From: Idiomarina baltica OS145
Lineage (GTDB): Bacteria > Pseudomonadota > Gammaproteobacteria > Enterobacterales > Alteromonadaceae
Assembly: GCF_000152885.1 (NCBI RefSeq)
Contig: NZ_CH672405.1
Location: forward strand, 76,472-140,471
DNA length: 64,000 bases
Reading direction: 5' to 3'
Below the pieces are notes generated by a model. That model was not told the origin of the DNA. It ran no database searches and saw only the letters and a program-made list of their open reading frames with translations. Shown one piece after another: positions 21,997 through 32,400 of this stretch (the stretch's first letter is position 1; each line of letters begins with the position of its first letter). The translations under genes were made by a program, and so were the position numbers.

Positions 21997-22641
21997 ATGA
22001 AAGTTTTTTTTAATATTTCAGCATTCGCCTTAATTGCATCAGTTTCTTTTCCTAGTTTTGCTCAAAGCGCATTTACCATGCCCGCACAATCCCTCAACCA
22101 GTTAACATTTAGCGGTTTAAGTACTGAAACCGACTTAGATGGCGGCTCTACACAAAATGCATTTGATGGTGGTGGCGCTCGTGCTGAACTTCAACTGCAA
22201 TGGCAAAATGATTGGTACGTTGGTGTCTCAGGTCAATTTTCCGAAGTCAGCCATAACGACATTGACATGCTCACTGACCAAATGAGTATACGACTAGGCA
22301 CACAACATTTCTTATCAGCGGACACACGGTTGTTTTCAGAGTTATTCATACAACGTCTTACGGTTGAAGTTGACGACGGCACCACGCGTACAGAAGATCA
22401 AGAAACGGGTCCTGGCATTGAGCTTGGTATTGAACACCAAACTCAAACTCAGCTAACGCTATTTGCTTCTGCGAGCTATAGCCGCCTCACACGCGATGTG
22501 CGCTATTGGCAGACCGAATTGGGCGCGTTTTACATGATGAACCCACGCACTGCACTTGGCGTCAGCTATCAACGCCGCACTGCCTCTGATACCGATTATC
22601 GACAAGACAACTATCTTCTCAACCTACGTTTTTGGTTTTAA
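21997..22641 (+). CDS. Small outer-membrane beta-barrel protein, function unknown
   Basis: A 214-residue exported protein. The signal peptide ends in SFAQSA. The rest alternates hydrophobic and polar residues in strands, with many Thr/Gln/Asp turns, and ends in NLRFWF, an aromatic terminal residue typical of BAM-inserted barrels. It probably forms an 8-stranded barrel. I do not recognise a specific family. It stands alone between the DCC-family gene and ychJ, with its own upstream region of 157 bp. Confidence 0.75.
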   Translation: MKVFFNISAFALIASVSFPSFAQSAFTMPAQSLNQLTFSGLSTETDLDGGSTQNAFDGGGARAELQLQWQNDWYVGVSGQFSEVSHNDIDMLTDQMSIRLGTQHFLSADTRLFSELFIQRLTVEVDDGTTRTEDQETGPGIELGIEHQTQTQLTLFASASYSRLTRDVRYWQTELGAFYMMNPRTALGVSYQRRTASDTDYRQDNYLLNLRFWF

Positions 22642-22698
22642 GTGGGGTTGTCCATCTGAACGTGGCATACTTGGCATTTTGTGAGGCAAGTATGCCCT

Positions 22699-23076
22699 AT
22701 GGATCTTAACCATCAATGTCCCTGCGGTAGCGAAAAGAGTTTTAAACACTGCTGCCATTTGTTATTGAGTGATCGAACACTCGCACAAACACCCGAACAA
22801 CTCATGCGATCGCGTTATACGGCGTACGTAATTGGCGACTTGCCCTATATACGCAAGACATGGCACCGAGATTACTGTCCCCCAGACCTATCACTTGAGG
22901 GATTACCTGAATTCATCCGTTTACAAATCGTATCTCACAGTCACTCAAATAACCGAGGTTACGTTCACTTTCGCGCATTCTATTATACGCAGGATGAACT
23001 CACATGGATGGAAGAACAAAGTCAGTTTGTTAAGCTATCTGAATGCTGGCTCTACACAACAGGAGAAGTAAAATAG
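22699..23076 (+). CDS. ychJ: YchJ-family (UPF0225) SEC-C motif protein
   Basis: A 125-residue protein matching E. coli YchJ. The SEC-C zinc-binding motif CPCGSEKSFKHCCH is at the N-terminus, followed by the conserved PEQLMRSRYTAYV and TWHRDY. The C-terminal NTF2-like part has the expected F-x-E/Q-S-(R/Q)F. The function is unknown. The ATG at 22699 is chosen because it puts the zinc motif directly at the start as in relatives; a GTG at 22681 is the alternative. It follows the outer-membrane protein by 57 bp. Confidence 0.9.
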   Translation: MDLNHQCPCGSEKSFKHCCHLLLSDRTLAQTPEQLMRSRYTAYVIGDLPYIRKTWHRDYCPPDLSLEGLPEFIRLQIVSHSHSNNRGYVHFRAFYYTQDELTWMEEQSQFVKLSECWLYTTGEVK

Positions 23077-23222
23077 CCAGCTCATCACTCAAACCCTCTG
23101 TCATTTGCTATAAAAACAAGGGTTTTTACTCGCGTGGGTGAACTGTTTACTCTAAACTTCGGTAAAATAAGTGTAAATTTGCAGAATGTACTCACTAATC
23201 ACAACAAATAAAGGGGATGTCC

Positions 23223-24887
23223 ATGAGCGAAAACAAGGATATAGATGAAAGTAAGGCGGAGAAGGATCCGATGATCCCGGATGGGGAGGTCAACCCCATC
23301 AATACCGATTACAAAGTTGGACAAGACAACGTCGTGATGAATTTAGGCCCGTTTGGATTAGACTTCCACAATCGGGTTTTTGCTGTTTCAGGCCTTGCAA
23401 TTGTTGCATTCGTTCTCTTTGCTTTAATTTTCCAAGAACAAGCTGAACCATTATTTAGTGGAATTCGTGGTTGGCTTACATCAAATCTTGATTGGTTCTT
23501 CTTAAGCGCGGCTAATATTTTTGTCGTGGTTGCACTGGTCCTAATCTTTACACCACTCGGTCGCGTTCGCATTGGCGGCACAGAGGCCAAACCAGACTTC
23601 TCATACATGGGTTGGTTCTCGATGCTGTTTGCTGCAGGTATGGGTATCGGCCTTATGTTTTATGGTGTGTCTGAGCCGATTTCCCACTTCTCGTCTTCGC
23701 TCGGGGGTATCTCCATGGAAAATGGAGTGCGTACCGACTGGGCGCCATTAGGTGCTGCTGGCGGCAATGAAGCAGCTGCACGCGAATTAGGCATGGCAGC
23801 GACTATCTTCCACTGGGCACTTCACCCATGGGCTATTTATGCAATCCTAGCTTTGGGTCTAGCGCTCTTTTCATTTAACAAAGGCTTGCCTCTGACTGTT
23901 CGTTCAATTTTCTACCCGATTTTGAAAGAGCGCGTTTGGGGATGGCCAGGTCACATTATCGATACCATCGCTATCTTAGCGACGCTATTCGGGCTTGCGA
24001 CCTCGCTCGGGCTTGGTGCCTCACAAGCTGCCGCTGGACTCAACTTTCTGTTTGATGTACCCAAAGGGGATACGACAGAAATTCTTCTCGTTATGGGTAT
24101 CACAGCCATCGCACTCACATCGGTGCTGGCAGGTTTAGAATCAGGTGTACAGCGTTTATCGCAGATCAATATGACGTTAGCGGCGCTACTCCTTCTATTC
24201 GTCATTATTGTCGGCCCCACGCTCGCAATTATCACTGGTTTCGGCGAAAACTTAGTCAACTATATTGCTAACCTACCTGCCTTATCTAATCCTGTAGGAC
24301 GTGAAGACTTAAACTTCACTCAAGGCTGGACATCGTTCTACTGGGCTTGGTGGATTGCATGGTCACCGTTCGTTGGTATGTTCATCGCACGTGTATCTCG
24401 CGGTCGTACTGTGCGTGAATTCTTAGTATCGGTATTGTTGGTACCTTCACTGGCTTGTGTATTCTGGATGTCTGTATTTGGTAATATTGCTATCGAACAG
24501 GTGATTAACGGAGCACAAGACTTGGTTGACGCGGATCTTTCGTTGAAACTATTTGTTATGCTTGAAGGATTACCATGGGCGTCAGTGACTTCATTCATCG
24601 GAATCATACTGGTCATCGTATTTTTCGTCACCTCGTCTGACTCAGGCTCTTTAGTTATCGACACCATCAGTGCGGGTGGTAAAGTTGAAGCGCCTGTACC
24701 CCAGCGTATTTTCTGGTGTACCTTCGAGGGATTGGTCGCAATCGCCTTGATACTTGGTGGTGGACTTGTCGCACTACAAGCAATGGCTGTTTCTGCGGGT
24801 CTACCATTTACTATCGTATTGTTGGCGGCCTGCGTCGCCGTTATTCAGGGCTTGCGTTCTGAACCACGAATCGGTAAAAACGGATAA
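23223..24887 (+). CDS. BCCT-family transporter (betaine/choline/carnitine type)
   Basis: Sodium- or proton-coupled importer for quaternary-ammonium or related compounds, about 554 residues with 12 membrane segments. The BCCT signature is present as FYWAWWIAWSPFVGMFIARVSRGRT, here recognised by its aromatic WAWWIAWSPFVG core. The first segments include FAAGMGIGLMFYGVSEP, a conserved substrate-site helix. The soluble N-terminus is short and acidic. The ATG at 23223 is preferred because AAGGGG lies 6 bp upstream; an ATG at 23217 abuts that site. The C-terminal tail is very short, so osmotic sensing of the BetP type through a long tail is unlikely. A terminator follows. Substrate cannot be set from sequence. 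Confidence 0.92.
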   Translation: MSENKDIDESKAEKDPMIPDGEVNPINTDYKVGQDNVVMNLGPFGLDFHNRVFAVSGLAIVAFVLFALIFQEQAEPLFSGIRGWLTSNLDWFFLSAANIFVVVALVLIFTPLGRVRIGGTEAKPDFSYMGWFSMLFAAGMGIGLMFYGVSEPISHFSSSLGGISMENGVRTDWAPLGAAGGNEAAARELGMAATIFHWALHPWAIYAILALGLALFSFNKGLPLTVRSIFYPILKERVWGWPGHIIDTIAILATLFGLATSLGLGASQAAAGLNFLFDVPKGDTTEILLVMGITAIALTSVLAGLESGVQRLSQINMTLAALLLLFVIIVGPTLAIITGFGENLVNYIANLPALSNPVGREDLNFTQGWTSFYWAWWIAWSPFVGMFIARVSRGRTVREFLVSVLLVPSLACVFWMSVFGNIAIEQVINGAQDLVDADLSLKLFVMLEGLPWASVTSFIGIILVIVFFVTSSDSGSLVIDTISAGGKVEAPVPQRIFWCTFEGLVAIALILGGGLVALQAMAVSAGLPFTIVLLAACVAVIQGLRSEPRIGKNG

Positions 24888-24912
24888 CACGCAGCTGTTG
24901 TCTTCAAACAAA

Positions 24913-24939
24913 AGCGGCGCACTAAGCGCCGCTTTTTTG
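24913..24939 (+). terminator. Intrinsic terminator of the BCCT gene
   Basis: An 8-bp GC-rich stem (AGCGGCGC / GCGCCGCT) with a 5-base loop and a run of six T. It lies just before the ribosome site of the following gene, so the sensor gene may be read by leakage or by a promoter within this block. Confidence 0.85.
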
Positions 24940-24955
24940 TACCTGAGGTGATGTC

Positions 24956-26809
24956 ATGGAAGCCGAACACGTCGAAATACTAAATTTCATTAAACAATAT
25001 GCACCCTTCACTATTCTGCCCGAAGCGGAATTACAAACGATCTCACAACAAATCGAGGTCGGCTATTTTCAGAAGGGTGATCAGGTGCTTGAGTACAACC
25101 AACCTATTTCTGATCTCCATGTGATTCGTAGCGGCGCCATAGAAACGTATAAGCGCAACGGCGAACTTTTTAATCGCTTAAGTGCCGGAGGTTTTTTCGG
25201 TGAAGCCGGCTTATTACGTAAAGGCCGTGTACGTTATCCTGTAAAAGCGTTAGAAGACAGCCTGATTTACTATGTACCCGGTGCCCTATTTAATCGGCTT
25301 TACGACGAATACGACGCCTTTGCGGATGCGGTTGAGGTTGAAGAACACCAACGCGTTAATTTAGCCGTGCGCGAACGCGAGCAGCGTAACGATTTATTTA
25401 TTGAAACCGTCGAAACATTGTTGAGTCGGCAGCCTGTTATTATCGAGTCTGATGCCAGTATTATAGAGGCCGCTCAAAAAATGACTGACGAGCAAGTTTC
25501 GTCATTACTCATTTGTGGTGATAACCCTGATGACGTACTCGGTATTATTACCGACAAAGATTTACGCAAGCGTGTACTTGCCGTTGAACGTGCTCCCAGC
25601 GATCCCGTACGTGACGTGATGTCCTCGAACTTAGTTTATATTGAGCATAATCAACGCATATTTGAAGCGATGTTAACCATGCTCAGGACTAACCTGCATC
25701 ATTTACCTGTATTAAAAAAGCAGCGCTTGATTGGTGTTATTGCCTTATCTGACGTCGTGCGTCACGAATCGAAATCAAGTCTTTACGTAGTCAGTAGTAT
25801 CTTTAAACAAAATACGTTTGAAGAGTTGGCGCAGTTAAAAGAAAGTGTAGAAGCAAGCTTTGTGCGTTTGGTCAACGAAGACGCTAATTCACGAATGATT
25901 GGCTCAGCGATGGCCACCATCGGTCGTAGCTTCAAGCAACGCCTTTTGGAGTTAGCGGAAATCGAATTAGGTCCACCACCCATTCCCTACTGCTTTCTCG
26001 CACTTGGTTCAATGGCGCGTGATGAACAATCTATCGTAACCGACCAAGATAACGCACTGGTATTACACGACGACTTTAATCCTAAAGAACACGATGCCTA
26101 TTTCAAAGCTTTGGCTAAGTTTGTCTCGGACGGTTTGCATGAATGCGGCTATACGTATTGCACAGGTGGTATTATGGCAACCAATAACCAGTGGCGACAA
26201 CCGCTGCGCGTTTGGAAGAAATACTTCACCGACTGGATTGATAACCCCTCTCCCGAACGCTTACTGCACTCCTCTATCTTTTTTGACTTAGACGGCGTAT
26301 GGGGTGAGTTTAGTTTTGCCAAACAACTGAATGAATTAATTCGTGTAAAAGCCAAAAATAATAAGCGTTTCTTAGGCTCTATGGCGCGTAATGCGTTGAG
26401 TCGAACACCACCGCTGGGCTTTTTCAAAGATTTCGTGATGGAAAAGGATGGTAAGCACCGCGACAGTATCAATACGAAACGACGCGGCACAGCACCGGTG
26501 GCTGATCTGATTCGCGTACATGCGCTCGCGGTCGGCTCGACGCAACGCAACTCGTTTGCTCGCCTTGAGGATATCATGGAGGCAAACATACTGCCCAAAG
26601 GTCGGGGACCGGATTTACGTGACGCCCTCGAGTTAATCTCAATGGTGCGTATTCGACACCAGGCTATTGCCCTAACGGAGGGCGACACGCCCGATAATAA
26701 TGTCGCGCCCGAGCAACTATCGGATTTTGAACGCAAAAACCTAAAAGATGCTTTTCAGATCCTCAGTAATGCACAGAAATACTTACGCTATCGCTATGCA
26801 GGAGGCTAA
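24956..26809 (+). CDS. cNMP-binding/CBS/DUF294 putative nucleotidyltransferase signalling protein
   Basis: A 617-residue cytoplasmic protein with four parts. A cyclic-nucleotide-binding domain covers about residues 15-135 (GGFFGEAGLLRKG). A CBS-domain pair covers about 155-275 (IITDKDLRKRV, IGVIALSDVVRHE). A DUF294 nucleotidyltransferase-like domain is around 310-440, with GSMARDEQSIVTDQDNA. A DUF294 C-terminal domain ends the protein. Members are thought to sense nucleotides and modify a partner; a GlnD-like uridylyl or adenylyl transfer has been suggested but is unproven. The ATG has GAGGTG 5 bp upstream. The gene lies 6 bp before an exonuclease gene, a pairing often seen next to transporter genes. 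The BCCT transporter upstream may be the regulated partner. Confidence 0.9.
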   Translation: MEAEHVEILNFIKQYAPFTILPEAELQTISQQIEVGYFQKGDQVLEYNQPISDLHVIRSGAIETYKRNGELFNRLSAGGFFGEAGLLRKGRVRYPVKALEDSLIYYVPGALFNRLYDEYDAFADAVEVEEHQRVNLAVREREQRNDLFIETVETLLSRQPVIIESDASIIEAAQKMTDEQVSSLLICGDNPDDVLGIITDKDLRKRVLAVERAPSDPVRDVMSSNLVYIEHNQRIFEAMLTMLRTNLHHLPVLKKQRLIGVIALSDVVRHESKSSLYVVSSIFKQNTFEELAQLKESVEASFVRLVNEDANSRMIGSAMATIGRSFKQRLLELAEIELGPPPIPYCFLALGSMARDEQSIVTDQDNALVLHDDFNPKEHDAYFKALAKFVSDGLHECGYTYCTGGIMATNNQWRQPLRVWKKYFTDWIDNPSPERLLHSSIFFDLDGVWGEFSFAKQLNELIRVKAKNNKRFLGSMARNALSRTPPLGFFKDFVMEKDGKHRDSINTKRRGTAPVADLIRVHALAVGSTQRNSFARLEDIMEANILPKGRGPDLRDALELISMVRIRHQAIALTEGDTPDNNVAPEQLSDFERKNLKDAFQILSNAQKYLRYRYAGG

Positions 26810-26815
26810 GCCGGC

Positions 26816-27550
26816 ATGTTTTATTTAAAGCCGCGTGAGGTGATTAATTCGGATGCTGAGCGTGATTGGTCAATGGACTTCTCGACATGGGCTGCCCATG
26901 TCAGCACCCCGATGTTTAAACACTATTTTGAACAGGGCATGGTTAACAAAGAGACTTTGATTAAAGACGCTCCGATGGTCGCCGTTGATTTCGAGACCAC
27001 AGGCTTAGATTGTCAACGTAATAGCATCGTCAGTATTGCTGTCGTACCTATGTCCGCTCAACGGATCTTTATGTCGCAAGCGCGGCAATGGGTGGTCAAA
27101 CCGCGACAAGACTTAACGGACGAATCTGTCGTTATTCACGGTATTACTCACTCTGATATTCAATCCGCTCCTGATATCGAGGCTATTTTGCCTGAGCTAT
27201 TGGATTTAGTCGCGGGCAAGATTTGGGTCGTTCATTACAACGGAATCGAGCGCCCTTTCCTACAAAAAGCAATGGATGCGCGTTTCAATGAACATATCCA
27301 TTTTCCTGTCATCGATACCATGGCCATTGAAGCACGCTTTCACCGTCAACGTCGTTCGTTTTGGTCAAGGTTAATGGGTAAGCGTCCCCTATCTATTCGT
27401 CTTGCCGATAGTCGCGAGCGCTATAACTTGCCCTTTTACGCACCCCATGATGCGCTCACCGATGCGCTTGCATGTGCTGAGCTCTTACAAGCGCAAATCC
27501 GTCATCGCTACAGTCTGGATTCGCCGCTGCAAGATATTTGGTTGCCCTAG
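26816..27550 (+). CDS. DnaQ-fold 3'-5' exonuclease (DEDDh type)
   Basis: A 244-residue protein with a helical N-terminal extension of about 50 residues, then an exonuclease core. ExoI is VAVDFETTGLD (Asp58, Glu60). ExoII is VHYNGIERPFL, where the usual catalytic Asp aligns with Glu145. ExoIII is HDALTDA (His211, Asp216). The fold is that of the polymerase III epsilon subunit, but no clamp-binding tail is evident. It starts 6 bp after the cNMP/CBS/DUF294 gene, with the ribosome site GGAGG in that gene's last codons, so the two form an operon. It converges with the SMC operon, ending 12 bp before it. Substrate may be DNA, RNA or a nucleotide second messenger. Confidence 0.87.
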   Translation: MFYLKPREVINSDAERDWSMDFSTWAAHVSTPMFKHYFEQGMVNKETLIKDAPMVAVDFETTGLDCQRNSIVSIAVVPMSAQRIFMSQARQWVVKPRQDLTDESVVIHGITHSDIQSAPDIEAILPELLDLVAGKIWVVHYNGIERPFLQKAMDARFNEHIHFPVIDTMAIEARFHRQRRSFWSRLMGKRPLSIRLADSRERYNLPFYAPHDALTDALACAELLQAQIRHRYSLDSPLQDIWLP

Positions 27551-27562
27551 TGAAAGATATTG

Positions 27563-28822
27563 TTAGGCGACTCGTTTAGGTGGCTGCACAATTAAATCTT
27601 CAATAATATGCACCTCATTAGTTTTGCTTACGGCGCGTTCGCGCCTTTGCAGCGGCAATTCTACTTGCACACTTTTCGTTAGCGTTTGGTATTCACTGAG
27701 TACCTGAAATAACCAAATTTCTGGCTGCCAACGCAGTTCGTTGTTGACTAGATAGTCGAGTGCGGAATGAGGATACTGGCTTTGAGCTGCATCGATAAAA
27801 AACTCATCAACATCTTGCTTTAACTGTCGCTGTTCAGTTTCAAGTACCGCGTCGCTAAACTGCGCCATGGCTTTTGCTGACTCACTCGATGAAGTTTGTT
27901 CAGTACGTAAGTGACGCGTTTTATGTAGCGCCTCATGCAGCACGTCTAACGTTTGTTGTTGAGTACTCTCAATACGCACATCCGCGTGAGCACCCGCACG
28001 AATACCACGCGCTAGGTTAAACAACTCGGGGACTTCACTGCGTTCAGTATAATCACTGACCTTAAGCTCGGGATGTTGACGCAGAAACTGCGCCATATTA
28101 TTAACCAATAGACTACGCGACTGCTGTTCACGAAACCGGCTCATTAATTCAATCATTCGATGTTGAATCTCGAGCATACTTGCACGTTGTAAGCTTGTCC
28201 GGCGCTGTAGTTGCACAACCAGTAGTTGGCGTAGTTTTACATGACCATCGGCAAGCGCAATACACTCCTCGTAATCGACCATTGAAAGTCCGTCGAGTAA
28301 TCGCTCGATTTGGTTTTGTGCCCGCTGGTTTTCAGCCATTTTCTCATCCAAACTGGCGGCAAAGCCAAAATCGGTATTCAATCGATTCCATAAACTGTGA
28401 ATTGCTTCATCAAACTCAGAGACTAAGTCATAAACACGCTCTTCAATAATATGTAACTTTAACTCTGCTAGATACATATCACTGCGCTGGTGCGCCTTTC
28501 TGAACACATCGACCTGGTTGCGAATAGAGTCCAGCTTGTCCGCAACATCGGCTTGGATCGACCGTCGCCGTTCATCCACAACTAAATTAGCAATGAGTTG
28601 TGCAATAGGCGCTCGCAAACGATACCCTTGACCGTGCTCCGGCTGATAAATAATCCGTGCATTTAAGAGGTTACGCAGTATTCCTTCATTAACAGACAAA
28701 GCATCAAGCTCCCCCGTTTGATAGGCCTGCATCAAAATACCTGCATGTCGACCTATCAGGTTGAGTCGCTTTTCACCTTGCTCAAGCCGCTGGTCGGAAA
28801 CATTGAGTTGCTCATCAGTCAT
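27563..28822 (-). CDS. Kleisin-like MksF/JetA/MukF subunit of an SMC complex
   Basis: A 419-residue protein, last of a three-gene operon with an SMC-like ATPase and a MukE-like protein. The N-terminal 90 residues look like a winged helix (ILRNLLNARIIY...GYRLRAPIAQLIANL). Long helices follow through about residue 330, and a compact C-terminal part (NNELRWQPEIWLFQ) could be the second winged helix that caps the ATPase. This is the layout of MukF/MksF kleisins, which bridge the two ATPase heads. It starts directly after the stop of the MksE-like gene. The assignment rests on architecture and gene context; sequence identity to known MukF is not obvious by eye. Confidence 0.72.
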   Translation of the reverse strand: MTDEQLNVSDQRLEQGEKRLNLIGRHAGILMQAYQTGELDALSVNEGILRNLLNARIIYQPEHGQGYRLRAPIAQLIANLVVDERRRSIQADVADKLDSIRNQVDVFRKAHQRSDMYLAELKLHIIEERVYDLVSEFDEAIHSLWNRLNTDFGFAASLDEKMAENQRAQNQIERLLDGLSMVDYEECIALADGHVKLRQLLVVQLQRRTSLQRASMLEIQHRMIELMSRFREQQSRSLLVNNMAQFLRQHPELKVSDYTERSEVPELFNLARGIRAGAHADVRIESTQQQTLDVLHEALHKTRHLRTEQTSSSESAKAMAQFSDAVLETEQRQLKQDVDEFFIDAAQSQYPHSALDYLVNNELRWQPEIWLFQVLSEYQTLTKSVQVELPLQRRERAVSKTNEVHIIEDLIVQPPKRVA

Positions 28823-29443
28823 CTACAATAACGCCTCTTGCTCAGGTGTCTCCTCAACGGGAAGGTTTTCTTCGTCGCGAATAAAGCGGATTACGTCCAT
28901 CAAATAATCCACTTTTCCTGTCACAATAAAATACGGTCTGTCCGTGTGAGGCTGGATAAAATAACCATGCTCTACCAACCGCTTAGCAATTTGCTTTATT
29001 TGGGCATCGACAGTTTCGGCTTGCGAGTTAAAAAAGCGGTCACGTGCTAAATTTGCTAGGCGTTGTTTTAGACTGGGGTTGTCCTCACAGGCAACAACCC
29101 ACTCGGGAAGCTTAATCGTGTCGCCAGGCACCAATGTACTATCGTGGCCGAGCGCTTCTTGTGTCAGAGTGAGCCATTCGAGTAACGGCATCAGTGTAGC
29201 AAGGGTCTGAATAAACTGTTGACGTAAATGCTCACGACCCGATTTATCAAGCGTCTGATAGCTTAAGAAAAAAACGCTCCCGTCAGCCGCCTGGCTCACG
29301 GTGCGATTTAACGGACGCAAATAATCATTTATCTGATTTTGTAATGTCTCATCTTGTAACTGTCGATGATACTCTGGGAAACGTTGACTACAAATAAACT
29401 CGCCAGCCAGTAGCGTCTCGATAATGGGACCAAATGTCATCAT
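28823..29443 (-). CDS. KITE-like MksE/JetB/MukE subunit of an SMC complex
   Basis: A 206-residue, mostly helical protein between the kleisin-like and SMC-like genes. The N-terminal ETLLAGEFICSQRFPEYHRQL and the mid-protein DRPYFIVTGKVDYLMDVIRF resemble the paired winged-helix build of MukE/MksE, which binds the kleisin and DNA. The start overlaps the stop of the SMC-like gene by 4 bp (ATGA), and the stop abuts the next start, so the three are translated as a coupled set. Size matches MksE (about 200 residues). Weakly conserved by nature; identified by position and size as much as by motif. Confidence 0.7.
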   Translation of the reverse strand: MMTFGPIIETLLAGEFICSQRFPEYHRQLQDETLQNQINDYLRPLNRTVSQAADGSVFFLSYQTLDKSGREHLRQQFIQTLATLMPLLEWLTLTQEALGHDSTLVPGDTIKLPEWVVACEDNPSLKQRLANLARDRFFNSQAETVDAQIKQIAKRLVEHGYFIQPHTDRPYFIVTGKVDYLMDVIRFIRDEENLPVEETPEQEALL

Positions 29444-32400
29444 ACGTGGTGCTCCTGTTGAACAAGGTGAGCCAGCTTCTCAGATAATCCAGAAACCTTT
29501 GGTTGAATGCGTTTCAACTGTCCTTTTCCCACCTTGTCTGGATGTGCCTCAATTAAGTAACGATGCTTAAATAGCATCAAAACATCAGACTCAGGATTAG
29601 GAAAGGCGCCTACAATTTGAATGTGATTGCTATCACACGCATCAAAAAGTTTCTCGACGTTGTGATAGGCCAACGTACCGATTTCGTCAATCGGCCAATG
29701 GAGCGTTATCGCCTCGCTATCCGTGCGTAACAAACGTGTGAAGGCTAATAAGAATTTACACAAGATCAGATAAGCCATTCCATGGCTCGACGATTCAGCG
29801 AGTTGGCGATCATTCCGAATCACAAGCTCATTGCCTGCTTCGGTTAAGAACAACTCAATCTTCAATAATGATTCGATACTGTATTTTTGATCGGCTCGCA
29901 AAATATCGGCGACCATTCCCAACTGCATCAAGTAGTCTTCGTTTGGAAGTCTATCGCCGGACTGCTGCCATTGCTCATAACTTGCTACAAACTGTGTGAG
30001 CGGTTCCCAAAATCCCAACGCATCGATAGTTGAGCTGATTTTAACTTCGGCGCGGTCGATGCCTGATAAAGACAGCTCATCGCCTACGGCATCAGTTAAA
30101 CGCCGGCTGTACTGAGCCACACGCTTATGGATATCATTAAAGACAGTAAAGAAGTCTACTAAATCTTTACTAATATTGTGACCGGTCGCCAATATTGCCT
30201 GTTGGTGCTCTTCGAGATAGTCCAACATCACTTGGAAGAGTGCCAATTTCGATGCAATGTCTTCTCCCACATTCATGCGTTGTCGGCTTTCTTCCATGAA
30301 GTTAAGAAAGTCTACTTGCGCATCACGACGTAGTTGATTATCGAACTGACGAAGCTCCTCACTAAGGACTCTATCGCTATGCATGAAACGTTCGTACACA
30401 TCATCGCATCGACCTAAAAGTTCGCTACTGTCTCTTTCCTTTAAGGCGCTTGCCTGTTGTCTTTGCTGCAACTCAGGCGTAAGTCCTGGCAAGTGATCGA
30501 GTTTACTGAGGCTGTCTCGTAATCGCTGTAACAACGCACTTATCTGTTCCAGTTTCAACTGAGTCTGCTGACGCAACTCGAGATCTTGCGATTTACTCTG
30601 TTCAAACACATTTTTAGCTAAACGTTTTTGATCTTCTCGCGTTAAAATCTCTGACTGCAACCGTCTTTCTTGCGCTTGCCATTGCGGACGTGCTGACTGC
30701 CAAACGGACTGTTTAAAATATCGATACTCGCGCACGCGCTCTTTCCATTGAGTCGCTTGATGTATCGCGTCATTTAACTGTTCTTCTCGTTGTTTTAACT
30801 GTTCAATATCCTGTTCATTGACACCTTGCTGAGCAAGTTTGTCGCTAAATGCTCGCTCCAATGCCTTAATATCGTCCTTAACCTGTGCACGTTCCTGTGC
30901 CTGCTGTTGACGTTCTAGCTCTTGCGACTCCTCAAGTTGTGCGATCACATCTTGCTGTTCAGCTTTCAACTCAATTTCTGCACTACGTTGCTGTTCGATT
31001 AACGCTTGCGTACTACTTTCAATGTGTTCATTAAGACTTTCTAGCCGCTCTTCATAAGCCTCTTGTTGTGCTCGAAGTTGTTGAGCTCGCTCCGAGACTT
31101 GTCGCTTTATATCCGCTTTTAATCGAGCTTGAGCATCAAGCGCATATTCGACTTCACGCTGTTGTTTTTGAAGCTGATGCTGCACCTGATGAACCTGAGC
31201 TTCAGCCTCGGATACACACTCGCTTTCGCGGCCTAGCTGCTGTTCAATTTCTTCGACCCGTTTAATCAGCGACTGTTGTTGGCTCTGTAGTTGCTCGAGT
31301 TCACGTCTGCCCTGCTCATTATCGTGTGGTGTCAACTCGATCGCCGTCAAATCAATCTGTAAACCATAAACACTGTCGTTGGCTTCTTCAAAAACAGGAT
31401 TCAGGTCGGTGCGCTCTAATAGTGACGGACAAATGACCTTACCAATCGTGTCATGCCACGTAGGTAAATGGCTATGCAGAAAGCCTCGAAGGCTATCAGG
31501 ATTGGGCTCAAGCTCGATCGCTTTTTGCTTAACGGTGATTTTTACTGAGGCTAACTGCTCACGCGTACGGTTTAATTCCTCACTGACACGTAGACGACTA
31601 CGCTGTGACTGGTTGAGCTGTTCACGCGCTTGTTCGAGTTGATCGCGTTGCAGGGTGAGATGCTCTTGCGCATCAACAACGCGCTCGGACAATGCATCTA
31701 ATTGCTGTTGCTCCTCTGCATTTGCGTGATGACTCTCCGAATTAAACGCGGCCAGTTTCAGCTTGACGGCTTCTCGCTCATCACGCCAACGGTCAGTTTG
31801 CTCGTTACGGTGGCGTTGATGTTGTTCACGGAACTCACTTAATGCCTCGCTGTGGCGTGCATGCAGCTCAGACAGTTCTTGCGCGAGTGCGTCGAGTTTA
31901 GCTTGATGCTTCACATCACGCCGTTGCTGCCGCTCCGTTAGTTTTAATTTCTCGCTATCGAGTTGTTGACGTTCAGCATGATGGGCCTCAAGCAAAACAA
32001 TGCGCTGCTGTTTAACTTCCTCCGCTTGTTCCTGTAGCTCGGGCAAACGATCAATTGTATGTTCCCACTCCTCAATATTAGCGTCACGAAATTCATCGGC
32101 CCTGTTCTGTGCTTCATCCAGTTGTCGCTCAACTTGTTTAAGCTCGGCCTTGTACTCGCTCAGTGTCTCATTGATTTGATCGCGTTGCTGCTCATAATCG
32201 GCGGTGCGTTGACTAATACGTTGTTCAATTGTCTTTAACGTTGCCTTTAAATCACGCTCTTGATCAGCTAACTGCTCTCTATGCTCAAGCAATAAAGGTT
32301 GAATAGCCCAAAGCTCTGCTAACTCATCGCCATAGCGATGAGCACCGCTTGAGAGTTTAGTGAAAGCGGCCTGTAGATCATCCAAGCGCATCGTTTGCCG

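Noticed and set aside
23091-23127. Terminator after ychJ (AAACCCT / AGGGTTT)
   Set aside because: Arms are only 7 bp and the loop is about 21 bases, too loose to call.
26149-26736. 195-codon minus-strand frame opposite the cNMP/CBS/DUF294 gene
   Set aside because: Low-complexity, Ser/Arg-rich shadow of the real gene.
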